64,000 nucleotides of DNA from Meandrina meandrites. Lineage: Eukaryota > Cnidaria > Anthozoa > Scleractinia > Meandrinidae. Shown piece by piece: positions 34,877 through 45,861 of the stretch. Every line of letters starts with the position of its first letter. Position 1 is the first letter of the stretch. The stretch covers positions 4,370,001 to 4,434,000 of the forward strand of contig OY855906.1 in assembly GCA_963693305.1 (NCBI GenBank), read 5' to 3'. The notes below the pieces were generated by a model that saw only the letters and a program-made list of their open reading frames with translations, did not search any database and was not told the origin of the DNA. A program made the translations under genes and the position numbers.

Positions 34877-37800
34877 TACTACACGGTTCATCGCGCCGAC
34901 TAAGAGTTATTTTTTTGAAAAAATAACTCAAAAATGGGCACTTTTACACTAAATATTAAATGTTTTTAAGGCATATGTTGAATCAAGTGCATAGTAGTGT
35001 AAATTATACCAACAGCTGTGTTTAACAATAAAATAATTTGATTTTTCACAGAATTTGTGCGCAAAATGATAAAGCCATAAAACATAATGTGTACTGAATT
35101 GTCAATTTTTTTCCATGCTTATTACTAAAAATCAGACTATTATGCTGCAACTATAGTATTTTATGCCAAATTACACTGGCACGTGTCAATCCCAAATGTG
35201 GGGTGCTAAGCGCTTATCATTCTTTATTCCCTTTGCCTGTCCCTTAAGTAAATCACAATGTTGCCATTGATATATGGCAAATGTACCAGTTCATCACTGT
35301 CAGTCCCCATAGCGCCACTGTACGTATAGGGCCTTATTTCACCAAGTTCCAGGTCACCAAGATAGAAAGGTAGCTTCTGGTTTGACTCGTCTAACTTATG
35401 GACCTTATGGACAGATACCTTGTATCATTTCCAAAAAAGGATGTACACCGAAAAACCTACTAGTATATATGTGAAGCATAAATGTTCTTTTTCTTATCTG
35501 AAACTGGCAGGAGGACCATAAACAGCCCATATTTGCAGTTCAGTTTAATCACAATGTACCAGAGGGAACAGATGATCTCCACATGTTTGCTACAGTGGGA
35601 AGCAACAGGGTAACCGACTGTTCTGAAAGAACTTTTTTGAACAAGACACTCTGACTTTCAAATGTATCAGCTGAGGGTGATAATTAATAATTATATTAAA
35701 TGCAGTTTTAGCAAACAACAAATCATTGCCAGAGGTTGAGAATCTCCAAGAAAAATTACAAGCAAACAAATACATAGAGACATTTTTCACAAAAAATGTT
35801 TCTTTCACTAGGTTACAATATACCAGTGTGAAGCAAAAGGTGTGGTCAAACTTCTTCAAGCTTACATGGATGCAGATGTATCCTTTTGTTGACTTCAACT
35901 ATGTTGTGAGTGGCTGCATATTGCATTAAACTGACACCAAGAAGAATAAGCTGTTGTTGTTGTTGTAAGCAGTTACATATATTTTGTGAAACTGAATTGA
36001 TTATTCTTGCTATTTTTGCATGAGGAACACAGTACAAGCCAACAACACCAAACTTATTTGTTCAGTTTTATGTCTTTGCAATTCCAAAAAGTTACTTGTC
36101 TGTTATAAATCATTTTAGTCCTGATAAGAATTTATAACAAACCCTAACAACATGTAGCCAGAGGAAAGTTTCTACACATGTGCTTGGTCCTACCACCCTG
36201 ACACAGGAGAACCTTTACTTGCTGTCGCTGGCAACAGAGGAATCATCAGATTTATCAGGTAACTTTTTGTTATTTTAAAATTGTTCTTTAAACTTTTCCA
36301 TTAATGCTATTATTATTTAATATGCAATACTATCTATGTAAATGGGAATGCAAATAAAATTGTTAATTGTTTTTCTGATTAATTTCTCTCAACATCCTTT
36401 TTAAGCGATGACATCATTCCTATGACGTCATCGGTTAATGTTGAAAAGCGGAAAACCGATGGAATTTTTGGTGTTATAATGTTACGATGTGATGATTACT
36501 CCCTTAATTGAACCAAAGAGCAATGGGAACTAGGTGCATTGTTTGTATTCTTTTTGAGATCCGCCATCTGAAATGAGAAAATTGATTTTTACGGCCGAAT
36601 CTCAAATTTTACAACTTTCATCGCTTAATGTCGTCGTGCGAGTGGACGGGATCTGTTGTCTGTTGCGATCGACCGATCTGTAAAACCGAATAGGACTGGG
36701 AAAAGAAATCAAGTAACTCAACAAGAAATCGTCGCGTAGAACTCAAAGCAAAATACTCCTTGGTAGTTAGAAAGGACTAATTTATAGTATAAACGAAAGA
36801 GACGAATTATATTTGATGCGTTCTATAAGATTTAGTAAACAGAAATCTTTCCATTCTTTAAAAACAAAAGGTGTAAGCAATTTCAAGACAGCGTTTGACC
36901 AGTTGCATTGTATACCGTATATCGGATGACATGCCAAGATAACGCAACTTTTCGGAACAATCACTCAGCACAGAAGTTGTCAGCTACTTTTATTTACCTT
37001 ATTTTTTTGACAAATGTCCTGAAAATTATGAAAGACCCCTTGTGAAACGTCATCGCTTCTGCATGCTTTGCATGCCATTTATTTATATTATTGGATACAT
37101 ATAACTGCATAATGCCAGATCAAATGTAAAATATTGCTTTAAACCATAACCTCATTTTTCTTATTTCTATTGTTATTAATACTGGTGAATGAACATCTGA
37201 AAGTAAAGTCTGTGTTTGAGGGCATATTTTTATTATTCCCAAATCACGCCTGAGACCATAGTCTGTCGTAAAGTTAGCCCTAGCACTTAATTCGCCGGTA
37301 CCTGTTCATACACCTAGGTATGAGAGAGGAGGCACTGTGAGAGTAAAGTTTCTTGCCCAAGAACACAACACAGTGACCCGATGGCTTGGGCTCAAATCCA
37401 AACCACTCAATAAGGAGTCCAGCGTGCTTGCCATTAGGCCATCTTGTCTTCCTAGCTTGGGCAAATCAATCTTTCTGTTCACTGTCATCTGATATAAAAT
37501 TTACAAGTGAAATACACAGATTACCGGTACATGTAAATTTGAACGAATTCCCATTTGTTGAAAATACACCCAAGACAATAAAACTTATGTCAGTTATTGA
37601 GAAGTATTTATGCTATTGTTATTTTAATCTTTTGCAGCCCAATCAGTATGAACTGTATCAAGGTGAGTAGAAGAGACTAAGTTAGTGATTGATCAGGGCT
37701 CATCATTGTTATAATGTATTTTATAATAATGGAGACTATTCCCCCAACAGTCCAGTAGAATGTCCATTATAGACCAAATAACAACACCACCCTTGGATGC

Positions 37801-40800
37801 CAGTAAACTGACATGGTGTTCTAGGGATATACTGCTTAACTACCGGTATTAGAGATTTTTAGATCCTTGTTCGACAAATAGCAGACTGGATCATGCTTGT
37901 TGGGCAGAAGGGAGTATGTATGAACCACTAGAGAAATGAAGGCGACTTAATCTGTAATCCACAATGAGGGTGCAGAAAGAAAACAGGAGGCATGACATCA
38001 TTGTTGTCGCACTTTTAAAGTGGGTGGATATCAGTTGATTATCCACTGGAGTAATCACAATTCAGCCAGTAAGTCTTGGTGAAACCAACTACTCTTACTA
38101 TCCTTTGGATAGTGGTTATTGTATCCAGTGATGTATGTGAAATGCAATGATTTAAAAGTGACCTCTCCCAAGGAGAATTATGAAAAATGTATGAAATGTA
38201 GTTAAGAGAATATCAAGCTTCAATACCTTGGGTCTAAAGGCTGGCACACACAAGGCAACTTAATTATCTCTGTGACTTTCCCATCAACAAGTCACAAGAA
38301 TAGGTTTGTGTAGCTTGTGCCCTTGTGGGAACTTGTTACAGAGACCAGCCATAGGAACAAGTCAACTCATGTGTGCAAACCTTGCTTAAAGGGATTAAAT
38401 AACACTTCTATAATATGTGTTCCTTGTAGCACTATATCGGCCATGGGGGAGCTGTTAATGAACTCAAGTTTCACCCAGTGGATCCTTATATTCTTCTGTC
38501 AGCCAGCAAAGGTATGTAGCAAACCTTTAAACCTGTCCTCATTCACTAACTTGCTGTCTTTGTCTAAGCTGGAGACTTGTCAATCTCAAGCTTTTACCAT
38601 AAAAATGATAATGGTGGCAATTTCTATTTGGATTATTGACAGATCATAGTCTGAGATTGTGGAATATCAAAACAGATGTGTTAGTTGCTGTATTCGGTGG
38701 AGTGGATGGTCACAGAGATGAAGTCCTCAGTACAGTGAGTTGCTGAACCAAAGATATAGATATAATCATAATTGAAATATATAAATTAAAATTATTTCTT
38801 TTCTGTTCCTTTTGGGAATTCCTTCCTCTACTTTTTTCATTACTATAGTTCCTTTGTTCTCTTTTCTTTTCTTTCCTCTCCCTACTTTTCCTTTTCTTTT
38901 TTTTCTTTTCTTTCCGTGCCATTTTTGCGATCATGAATTCGTTCGTTTGTTCGGCTGGTCGGTCGGTCGGTCGGTCGGTCGGTCTTCTGTTTGTTCGTTT
39001 GAAAGTTAATTATTGATGGTTGTATTTTACCACTCTCTGTTGAAATGTCAATATTGTAGTATTCCTAGAGGCCACAAAGGCCAGCAACTCGAGCAACACA
39101 AAGTAACACTTTCAACTCACTCATGCACACTACTCATCTGGTCACGTGACCACAGTTTCCCGCGCTACAGGAGTCCCAGATGTCTATAGGTCACTACAAA
39201 TATTTTGATAACTTTATAACAAAGCTAAAGGAGTTGTGCTTGTTATTTTCTGATGCTTGTGTCATTTCATTTGTTTAAGGACTTTGATATTCTGGGTGAG
39301 AAGATGGTGTCCTGTGGCATGGATCACTCACTTAAGATATGGTCACTTGAAACTGATGCTATGAAGAAGGTAATTCAACCAGCGTCACCTGTTAGTATAA
39401 CTTGTGCGGCTGAATCATTCAATTAGTATTTCAAGAAAAATTGAAATGTTTACGTGTTGTTGTTTGGGGTGGGGGCAGAGGAAAGAAGTTTGGTGTTTTC
39501 ACACTCATTTCCCCAATACCTGGATCCTTTCCTCTTGATACCTGGGCTTTAATATTTAATAACTAATGTAGAAAATATTTTTTTCTCCCGTTTCCATCCT
39601 CTTGGAGATCCTTCTTTTTGCTCTTTCCTCCCCCCCCCCCCCCCACCTTAGCCTTTTTGCCTGTGTTATTCCTGCCCCCTGTCCCCGTTCGTTATAATTT
39701 GGACCAGAACACAAGAGAACAAGAGACTTGTCAAAATTCAAAAGTTATTGCCCGCCTGAATTGTGATGCTTTCTTGCTTTTGCTAGGCTATCATGGAGTC
39801 CCACACTTATGCTTTGTGCTTTCTTGCTTTTGCTAGGCTATCATGGAGTCCCACACTTATGCTTTGTGCTTTCTTGCTTTTGCTAGGCTATCATGGAGTC
39901 CCACACTTATGCTTTGTGCTTTCTTGCTTTTGCTAGGCTATCATGGAGTCCCACACTTATGCTTTGTGCTTTCTTGCTTTTGCTAGGCTATCATGGAGTC
40001 CCACACTTATGATCAAAGCAAAACTGAGAAGTAAGTATTCATCTTTCATTACGTTACACAGTTCAATAACACCTCGTTGTTTAAAGGGACACTGCCACCA
40101 ATTTTTAGGATACGTTTGAAAAGCTAAAAGACATTCTTATCACAGGAGACCCAAAAATACTGGTTCAGTTTCGCTTAATACTACCCAACCAGTTCTCTGA
40201 GACTATTACTAAGTGTGTTTGCCTGGGGATCCCCATGATGCGAATGGTTGCAACTTGAAAACATCTAGCTGGTTTTTTCAAGTTTTCCCTTTTTTCGTGT
40301 AAAAAAAAATCGCCCATAACTGACTATGGTTTGGTCTTCCTTTGAGAAAATCAATATTCCGTGTACGTGAAAAAGCATTTCATTTCATCTTTAGCACATT
40401 TTCACCCCAAAACGTAAAAATCTCCGTGACAGTGTCCCTTTAACAAGCTCTCCTTGTCATGATGCATCGGAAGGAACATAGCACCAATGACAGTAGCGAC
40501 TGATCTGGTATTTCCGTTGCAGGGCTTTTCACACAATCAAGATTCACTATCCTGACTTTACCACTCGTGACATTCATAGAAACTACGTGGACAGTGTTCG
40601 TTGGTTCGGCGATCTTGTCTTGTCTAAGGTAACTTGTCTACTGTTTATCGAGCTTAAGTGTTTTCCCAAAAATATTCCATCTCAATTCCGGTTGAACCTG
40701 TCTGCAACGGCCGGCCTGGGGCAAAATCGGGTCGTTGTGTTTCGTTGTAGGCATTTTACCGAGAGGGAAGCTTCGATTAGTGTAAAAAGTAGTGATCGTC

Positions 40801-43800
40801 GTAGGTTGACCGGGATGAAAAATCCTGGCTGTTGTAGAAAAGTGCGTGCTTTACTATTCGTCTCAGACGTCCGTGGACAAGGGCTTTTTTTCGGCCCGCT
40901 TCACGGACCGTTGGTTTTAGTCTGCGGTTCAAAAATTCTGGTCACGTGATGATGTTTTTGCGTCGCTGCGGTTTGTAAAACACTGATCACGTGATGCCAT
41001 TTTGGTTGTTCCCGCGGCCGCTAAAAGGCGACGCCTGTGTTATCTTTTTCCCGCCTTTTTTAAAGTCCAGAGGAAGGAAAGATGTCCTCTGTACAATTTA
41101 AGATCTTTTACGGAGACAACTTCGAAAGATGCAAAATGCATCGAATGAAAAAAGAAAGGTTTGAGCTAATTACTTATCAGGAATTCGCCTGTGAAGTGTT
41201 AAAAACCGTAGGGTCATTTTTGGAAGGAAAAACGCCAAGAGATGTCCGCATTCAATACAAAGATGACGAAGACACGTTTGTTAACTTGAACTGCGACGAA
41301 GGTTGTTGTCGACGCTTTCAGGTGTTTGCGGCCAGTGGACAACTCCGAGGAGTTGTATAGACTATCAGTGAGAGTGCATGCTACTGCTACTCCAGTTCAG
41401 GCTGTAAATGTTAGAACTGAAAGGACGATCGTGAACGAGCCGGCAAAGCGACGATGTGCTTCACCAACGCCGCGAAAACAGCTGCACCTCAAGGAACAAA
41501 GCACAACGGCCGAAACGACAAAATACAGGTCTCCTCTGCAGGTGTTCTTACAGGAAAAACGAAAAGCAGTAGACAACCAAAAACGCATCACGCGAACAAC
41601 CAAAATGGCATCACGTGATCAGTGTTTTGCAAACCGCAGCGACGCAAAAACATCATCACGTGACCAGAATTTTTGAACCGCAGACTAAAACCAACGGTCC
41701 GTGAAGCGCGCCGAAAAAAAGCCCTTGTCCACGGACGTCTGAGACGAATAGTAGAAAGGTGGTCGTGAGTGAAGGCTCCGATCTGTATTGTGTTTTGTTC
41801 CCTCGTGATTAACGTTTAGTTTTCAGAAATAATGTTAGTTTTTTTGTTCGAGTTAGGTTGAGGGGTTAGTCTGCAGATGTCGGACACCTTTAGATTGATT
41901 ATTTTGTCAACGGCGAAAACAGGGGGCCATTTCGTAGCACTGTAAAGTACCGTTTTATAGTAGTTATCAGGAATATCAATCAGAGCTAAATCCGAACCAT
42001 TACATTAACAATCATTTTGCCCCCTTCGTTTAGCGTCAAACGTGAACGAATGTTGTTCGTGTTATTCTGTTCTTTGATTGTTGACTCGCTGTTTTGTTTT
42101 CAGTCTTGTGAAAACTGCATTGTATGCTGGAAACCACAAGAGCGATTGGACGACATTTTGAAAGGGGTATGTTTCATTCATTTTATTAGTCGCAGTCAAA
42201 CCTCATTTCGGGCAAAACGATGTCAGTGAAATACAGCGGAATCTTGGTTTGCTCGAACATCCAAGGGAGACAAAAATTGGTTTGAGAAATCGGGGATAAA
42301 ATGGCAGTGTTCGCCTGAGGAAAGGCTTCTGGTTCGCAAATCGTGATTTCACTGTAGTGTGAGCTGTGTTATAAAGCAACACTTGCGCACACGCCAAAAA
42401 CCTTTTCTAAATCCTCAATCAAAGTAGTTACACAGCCCACCACTGCGCCGCAAGACGTTTAAAAATCAATTGAATTTGCACGTAATCGTGGGAAAAGTCG
42501 CGCCACCCAAGTCACGTGATTTCAGTTTTACATTGGATTGGTCGAAAGACTTCACCATCGCTCTGATAGGTCGAGTACGTGCTACACGAGTTTTACGTAC
42601 CATTCAAAACCTCGCAGAGCTCAGCAAACGGAAAACCAATCACATTTAATAAATTTTGCTGAGCATTTTTTACTTTCTTTCTTTTTTTTGCAGCCTTTTA
42701 ATTCTGAGCGGGTCGTTACCGTACTTCACAGGTGGGCTATGATGCCATCCTTTCCTAAAAAAGGACCTTTACTGTTTCTTTTCTCAAGTATTTTTGTTTG
42801 GTTTTATTTTGTAATAAATTGTTCTTGTTTGGTCGTTCATTTTTTTTGTGGTTTTCTTAGGTTCGAGTTTTCTCAGTGTGACATCTGGTACATGAGGTTC
42901 TGTTTGGATTACGAGCAAAGGGTAAGAATTCCTGAAGTATGCATTCCGAAACTGATAATTTCAGGTACTGCTGTGTTTAAGTAAAACTTATCCAGTAGCG
43001 AGAGTATTACAATAACAAGCAAACAAACTTGATGACGGAATAGTCAAGTTGTCTATTTCATTGCAGTTAATGGCAGTAGGCAATCAAGCAGGAAAAACAT
43101 TTGTTTGGGATATTGGTGTCGATGATCCAACGAAAGCCAGGTACAGCAAACAATTTCCTTGCTATAAAAATAAGATTTGATTGAAACATGTCTCCTTGGT
43201 ATGTACTTTTTTTATTGTAGATGGCGTGGTTTAAATTTTTTTTTGGTTTAATAATCGTTAAACCACTTCTGATAATGAATTTAAGACAAAGGAAAATAAA
43301 ATTAACAAAACGCGACATACGTTTAACATTATGACGACGTTACTGCAAACAGAAATCAGAGCTACCGCACTGTCAATCAATATGCAATAAGCCAATCAGA
43401 ACTCGAAGTAAAACTGACTTCTGACCGGTGCTAAGCACGGAAAAATTGCAACCGGTATCAAGCGCGGGAAATTTGCAGCCAGTGTCAAGCGTGGGAAATT
43501 TGCAACTGGTGTCAAGCGCGGAAAAATTGCAACCGGTATCAAGCGCGGGAAATTTGCAACCAGTGTCAAGCGCTAGAAATTTGCAACTGGTGTCAAGCGC
43601 GGGAAAGGCAGCGTACGCTTAATTACGATTGGGCTTGGTTTTGCACCTGATTGGCTGAATACATATCATCTTTCCTCTGATTGGTTACAGTAGGTTTTAA
43701 CCCTTTAAGAAGCTTCAAAAAAGCGAAACACCAAAGTTAACCTTTACCTGCTGTCAGGGCAAGACTTTAGTGTTGTCAACGGCTGACGGTCTTCGTGCAC

Positions 43801-44120
43801 AAAAATGCTCATTTCTTGCGTAAGTGAACTCTTAACTAACTTAAATTGTTTTTTTTAGGTCAACAACACTTGTACACAACAAGTGTATATCGGCTATCAG
43901 GCAGACTGGATTTAGCAAAGATGGCAAGTAAGTTATAACTGAATGAAGATGGAGTTTTCACCAAAGCACCACCACAACATATCACTTATCAAGCTCTTAT
44001 CCCAAAGAATGCCTTTATGTTTGTCAGATTTTTAAATTTGTTTCTGATTCCATTCTTTGCAGGATTTTAATCTCTGTTTGTGATGACGGGACACTGTGGA
44101 GATGGGACAGGGTCAGATAA
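33064..44120 (+). CDS. EED: EED, Polycomb repressive complex 2 WD40 subunit, 16 exons
   Basis: Exons: 33064-33309, 35511-35609, 35812-35877, 36158-36258, 37638-37662, 38430-38511, 38643-38734, 39280-39369, 39987-40030, 40523-40628, 42104-42166, 42694-42731, 42861-42921, 43067-43140, 43859-43927 and 44063-44120. All phases join, giving 437 residues (human EED has 441). An acidic, Ser-rich N-terminus with a basic block precedes seven WD40-type blades ([95 protein letters not shown]). The aromatic residues that in human EED cage trimethyl-lysine (in PLFGVQF, NFYTCAW and DIWYMRF) are present. EED binds H3K27me3, activates EZH2 and anchors PRC2 in the nucleus. Exon 9 lies at the end of a tandem array of its own acceptor. 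Confidence 0.94.
33310..35510 (+). other. EED intron 1
   Basis: No sense-strand exon was recognised. It contains a (GACT)n stretch at about 34850-34880, a short perfect hairpin (AGTTATTTTTTTGAAAAAATAACT, described by position 34907-34930), and an unsupported 159-codon open frame at 33561-34040. On the minus strand, donor-like sites near 34318 and 34710 could belong to an unannotated antisense transcript. Confidence 0.35.
36405..37083 (+). mobile_element. Element of the TTAA/GCGATGACATC family in EED intron 4
   Basis: It begins after TTAA (36401-36404) with GCGATGACATCATTCC. From about 36620 to its end it aligns, in inverse orientation, with 61926-62322: shared words are GGATCTGTTGTCTGTTGC, CGAATAGGACTGGGAAAAG, CTCAACAAGAAATCGTC and GACAAATGTCCTGAAAATTA. 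It has an additional 200-bp left part not present in the other copy. Confidence 0.7.
37289..37452 (-). mobile_element. Truncated, diverged SINE (family 1) in EED intron 4
   Basis: TTCGCCGGTACC, AGTAAAGTTTCTTGCCCAAG and CAGCGTGCTTGCCATTAGGC keep the order of the full-length family 1 SINE. Its tail half has decayed. Confidence 0.7.
38938..38990. repeat. (GGTC)n microsatellite, EED intron 7
   Basis: About six GGTC units follow a run of CTTTTC-rich low-complexity sequence. Confidence 0.8.
39763..40010 (+). repeat. 50-bp tandem array of the EED exon 9 splice acceptor and exon start (five copies)
   Basis: The 50-bp unit contains TTCTTGCTTTTGCTAG (polypyrimidine tract and AG) followed by the first 24 nt of exon 9 (GCTATCATGGAGTCCCAC...). 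Acceptor AGs end at 39786, 39836, 39886, 39936 and 39986. The four spacer intervals are identical. Only the last copy runs on into the rest of exon 9. Because 50 is not divisible by 3, upstream acceptors shift the frame; the one three units upstream (39836) returns to frame but passes a TAG made by the unit junction. Confidence 0.93.
40086..40439. mobile_element. TTAA-flanked MITE with AGGGACACTG inverted repeats, EED intron 9
   Basis: The ends AGGGACACTGCCA and TGACAGTGTCCCT are inverted copies and are flanked by TTAA at 40082-40085 and 40440-40443. This is compatible with a Kolobok or piggyBac-type target. There is no coding capacity. A solo end occurs at about 13570 and a related element at 31265-31645. 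Confidence 0.8.
40853..41752 (+). mobile_element. 900-bp inverted-repeat element carrying a PB1-domain frame, EED intron 10
   Basis: 158-bp terminal inverted repeats (40853-41010 and 41595-41752) differ at only two positions by eye. Each contains two CACGTG E-boxes (GGTCACGTGATG and GATCACGTGATG). The unique centre holds a PB1-like reading frame. No transposase is present and the target duplication was not resolved. Confidence 0.82.
41082..41676 (+). pseudogene. PB1-domain protein, interrupted by a frameshift
   Basis: The frame opens at ATG 41082, just inside the left inverted repeat. [16 protein letters not shown] has the basic beta-1 lysine of type II PB1 domains, and [17 protein letters not shown] matches the OPCA acidic motif of type I domains. 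The first frame stops at 41360, but the expected final strand of a PB1 domain ([12 protein letters not shown]) is encoded in the +1 frame from about 41335. That frame continues through a basic, Thr/Lys-rich region (about 110 codons) into the right inverted repeat and ends at TGA 41674-41676. So the copy carries a one-base shift near 41335 or relies on frameshifting. PB1 domains pair with each other in p62/NBR1, MEKK and Par6/aPKC proteins; which parent gene this came from is unknown. Confidence 0.62.
43424..43612 (+). repeat. 27-bp minisatellite, about seven units, EED intron 14
   Basis: Variants of GTGTCAAGCGCGGGAAATTTGCAACC alternate with GTATCAAGCGCGGAAAAATTGC. The in-frame reading (repeats of LQPVSSAGN) is incidental because the array lies between the exons ending 43140 and starting 43859. 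Confidence 0.88.
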
Positions 44121-44225
44121 CTTTCCATTCGAGCTCGCTGTAGTCGGTTCTCTGTATTATAGTTCCCTATTTTTGTACTGTATATTTTTCACGCATAACT
44201 GTTATCACGCTGTATTTTTTGTACC

Positions 44226-44231
44226 ATTAAA
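44226..44231 (+). promoter_or_regulatory. Possible EED polyadenylation signal ATTAAA
   Basis: This is the first ATTAAA/AATAAA-type hexamer after the EED stop at 44120, about 106 nt downstream. Confidence 0.4.
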
Positions 44232-44463
44232 AAGAATAGCTTGCAGATGGTGTAGTGTCATGCTTGCGGCTTGTCCCGTCTCGAGATAGAAAGAAGCAGG
44301 ACGCGAGCTTGCCGATCCGTTAGAAAATTCGAACAACGAAGGGCAAGTACTCGCGGATTTTTTCTGACCAGACAATAAATATCAGCTTTTTCGGGTGTGG
44401 TTACAAGAACATACCAAAACTGAGAAGTGTTCCCTGTCCTCAGCCCCTTAAGCAGACGTTCTT

Positions 44464-44529
44464 TTGGCTCGTCACGCAGTCTTTTCTTCCCAACGTTCGT
44501 TGGGGAGGAAATGTTGCGTGACGAGCCAA
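44464..44529. repeat. Hairpin (fold-back repeat) between EED and the orphan gene
   Basis: TTGGCTCGTCACGCA (44464-44478) is exactly inverted at 44515-44529. An inner imperfect stem TTCTTCCCAACG / GTTGGGGAGGAA closes around TTCG. It looks like a small palindromic MITE. Confidence 0.75.
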
Positions 44530-44640
44530 CAAAACAGGAGGTTACCCTGGCTTGTGTTTTAGAGAATGTTGAAGTTCGCTACAACAACTTTCCCCTTTCT
44601 TCCTCGCCCAGTTCTTTACAGAGTCAGTGAATACAGCTTT

Positions 44641-44662
44641 CACGCGCGCGCGCGCGCGCGCT
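44641..44662. repeat. (CG)n dinucleotide run
   Basis: About ten uninterrupted CG steps lie 14 nt upstream of the ATG at 44676. This is Z-DNA-prone sequence within the probable 5'UTR or promoter. Confidence 0.85.
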
Positions 44663-44675
44663 TTATGTTCCGTCT

Positions 44676-45317
44676 ATGACGCACATTTGTGAGTATGCTC
44701 TGAGTTACGGCCGAAAACCGACGATGGCAGACACTGTTGGTGTTGATATAAAGAACCAAACTGCTGAATATAACAGCTCGTCCAAGAAGGTGAATGAATG
44801 TGTCGAGCAAACGGAGTCAAACTACATTGTGGAGATCCGCCCTCAGCAAAGACCTAGCAGTGCTACTTGCAAAAATTGCGAAAGCAAAAATAATAAGCCA
44901 CAAAGACAAACAATTTATGCTAGGATTCGAAGCTATTTATTGGCTGGACGAAACATTGAAGCCAAGTTGAAGCGATTTAACGTGAAGTCGCACCGTGTGA
45001 CGAGCCCTTTCGAGTTTGTTCGCAAACTTTTTGGCGCTTTCTTCCAAGAGGAAACAGAAGCGAAATTCACCGCTGAGGAACTAGAAAAACTGACGGAATG
45101 CCAGCTGGGAGAGTTAAAGAAATCTCTTCAGAATTTAGTGACTGACAAGAGGAAGGAACTTGAACAAGAAAAGCTGGCTCGTATTGGAGAGAGGGAAGAC
45201 TTGGAGAAATCAAAAGAAAAGGCGAAGGAACTTGAAAACCTGGCACGGGTTACATTGAGGCCGTTTGTAAATCATCACCCTTCTTTAGACGATTTAACTA
45301 GAGTTCTAATGTTTTAG
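44676..45317 (+). CDS. Unrecognised single-exon gene, coiled-coil C-terminus
   Basis: This open frame encodes 213 residues, or 197 if the second ATG at 44724 (MADTVGVDIKNQ) is used. It stands clear of the EED stop and has no intron. The N-terminal half is polar, with a CKNCESK pair of cysteines. A basic segment (RIRSYLLAGRNIEAKLKRF) is followed by FEFVRKLFGAFF. Residues of about 140-195 form a charged heptad-like helix (ELEKLTECQLGELKKSLQN, KELEQEKLARIGERED), and the end is PSLDDLTRVLMF. A (CG)n run at 44641-44662 lies just upstream of the start. I do not recognise the family. Length and composition argue for a real gene, perhaps lineage-specific or a retrocopy, but no homology is claimed. 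Confidence 0.6.
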   Translation: MTHICEYALSYGRKPTMADTVGVDIKNQTAEYNSSSKKVNECVEQTESNYIVEIRPQQRPSSATCKNCESKNNKPQRQTIYARIRSYLLAGRNIEAKLKRFNVKSHRVTSPFEFVRKLFGAFFQEETEAKFTAEELEKLTECQLGELKKSLQNLVTDKRKELEQEKLARIGEREDLEKSKEKAKELENLARVTLRPFVNHHPSLDDLTRVLMF

Positions 45318-45567
45318 AAATCTTTCTGGATTACCTTTACCTTTCTATAACATATCTCTGTCGTTTGAATGTATAAATCTAGTATAAAGTCAGCTAATGT
45401 TCTGTTGGTAAGCGATTACAGTCGTTGCTTTCTCTTGGATCAAAATCAAAGTAGGGATCAATTGAAATTCTGCTGACTGTTTTCATACATTTTCATTTTT
45501 AGGACACCAGCCAACGTTTTCTTTTTTCCCTCTGTCTGGACTGAGACGCCTTTTTGTTGTTGTTGTT

Positions 45568-45861
45568 CCTTATTGTTACTTATTTTCGCGGGACTTAATT
45601 TCGCGATTCTCAAAAAATCGCGAAATTAAAGACCCGCGAAAATTAATCACGCGAAACTTACATGTAATACCCTGCTATGCGAAATCAGTTGTCTGCCAAT
45701 TCTGAGACTAGTATTTGCAGATCAATATTTTGACAATTTTCGCAAAAATTTAGTTCCTTTCAACGTATTTTTATGGCCAAATCGCGAAATTTAAGTCTCG
45801 CGAAATATGCCCGTTCTATTTTCGAGAAACTGAGTTTCCGCGAAAATAAGTAGCAATAAGG
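45568..45861. mobile_element. MITE with 24-bp inverted repeats (CCTTATTG...TTTTCGCGG)
   Basis: The left end CCTTATTGTTACTTATTTTC and the right end, read inversely, CCTTATTGCTACTTATTTTC are followed by CGCGG on both sides. The interior is rich in TCGCGAAATT words. It lies between two diverged direct copies of a 50-60 bp sequence (45495-45545 and 45925-45972, both with CCTCTGTCTGGACTGA). Confidence 0.75.

Noticed and set aside
39763..40010. Regular 50-bp repeats resembling a CRISPR-like or other array
   Set aside because: The units are contiguous with no unique spacers, lie in a eukaryotic gene, and are copies of an intron/exon border.
43428..43622. Open frame with repeated LQPVSSAGN
   Set aside because: It is the translation of the 27-bp minisatellite inside an EED intron.
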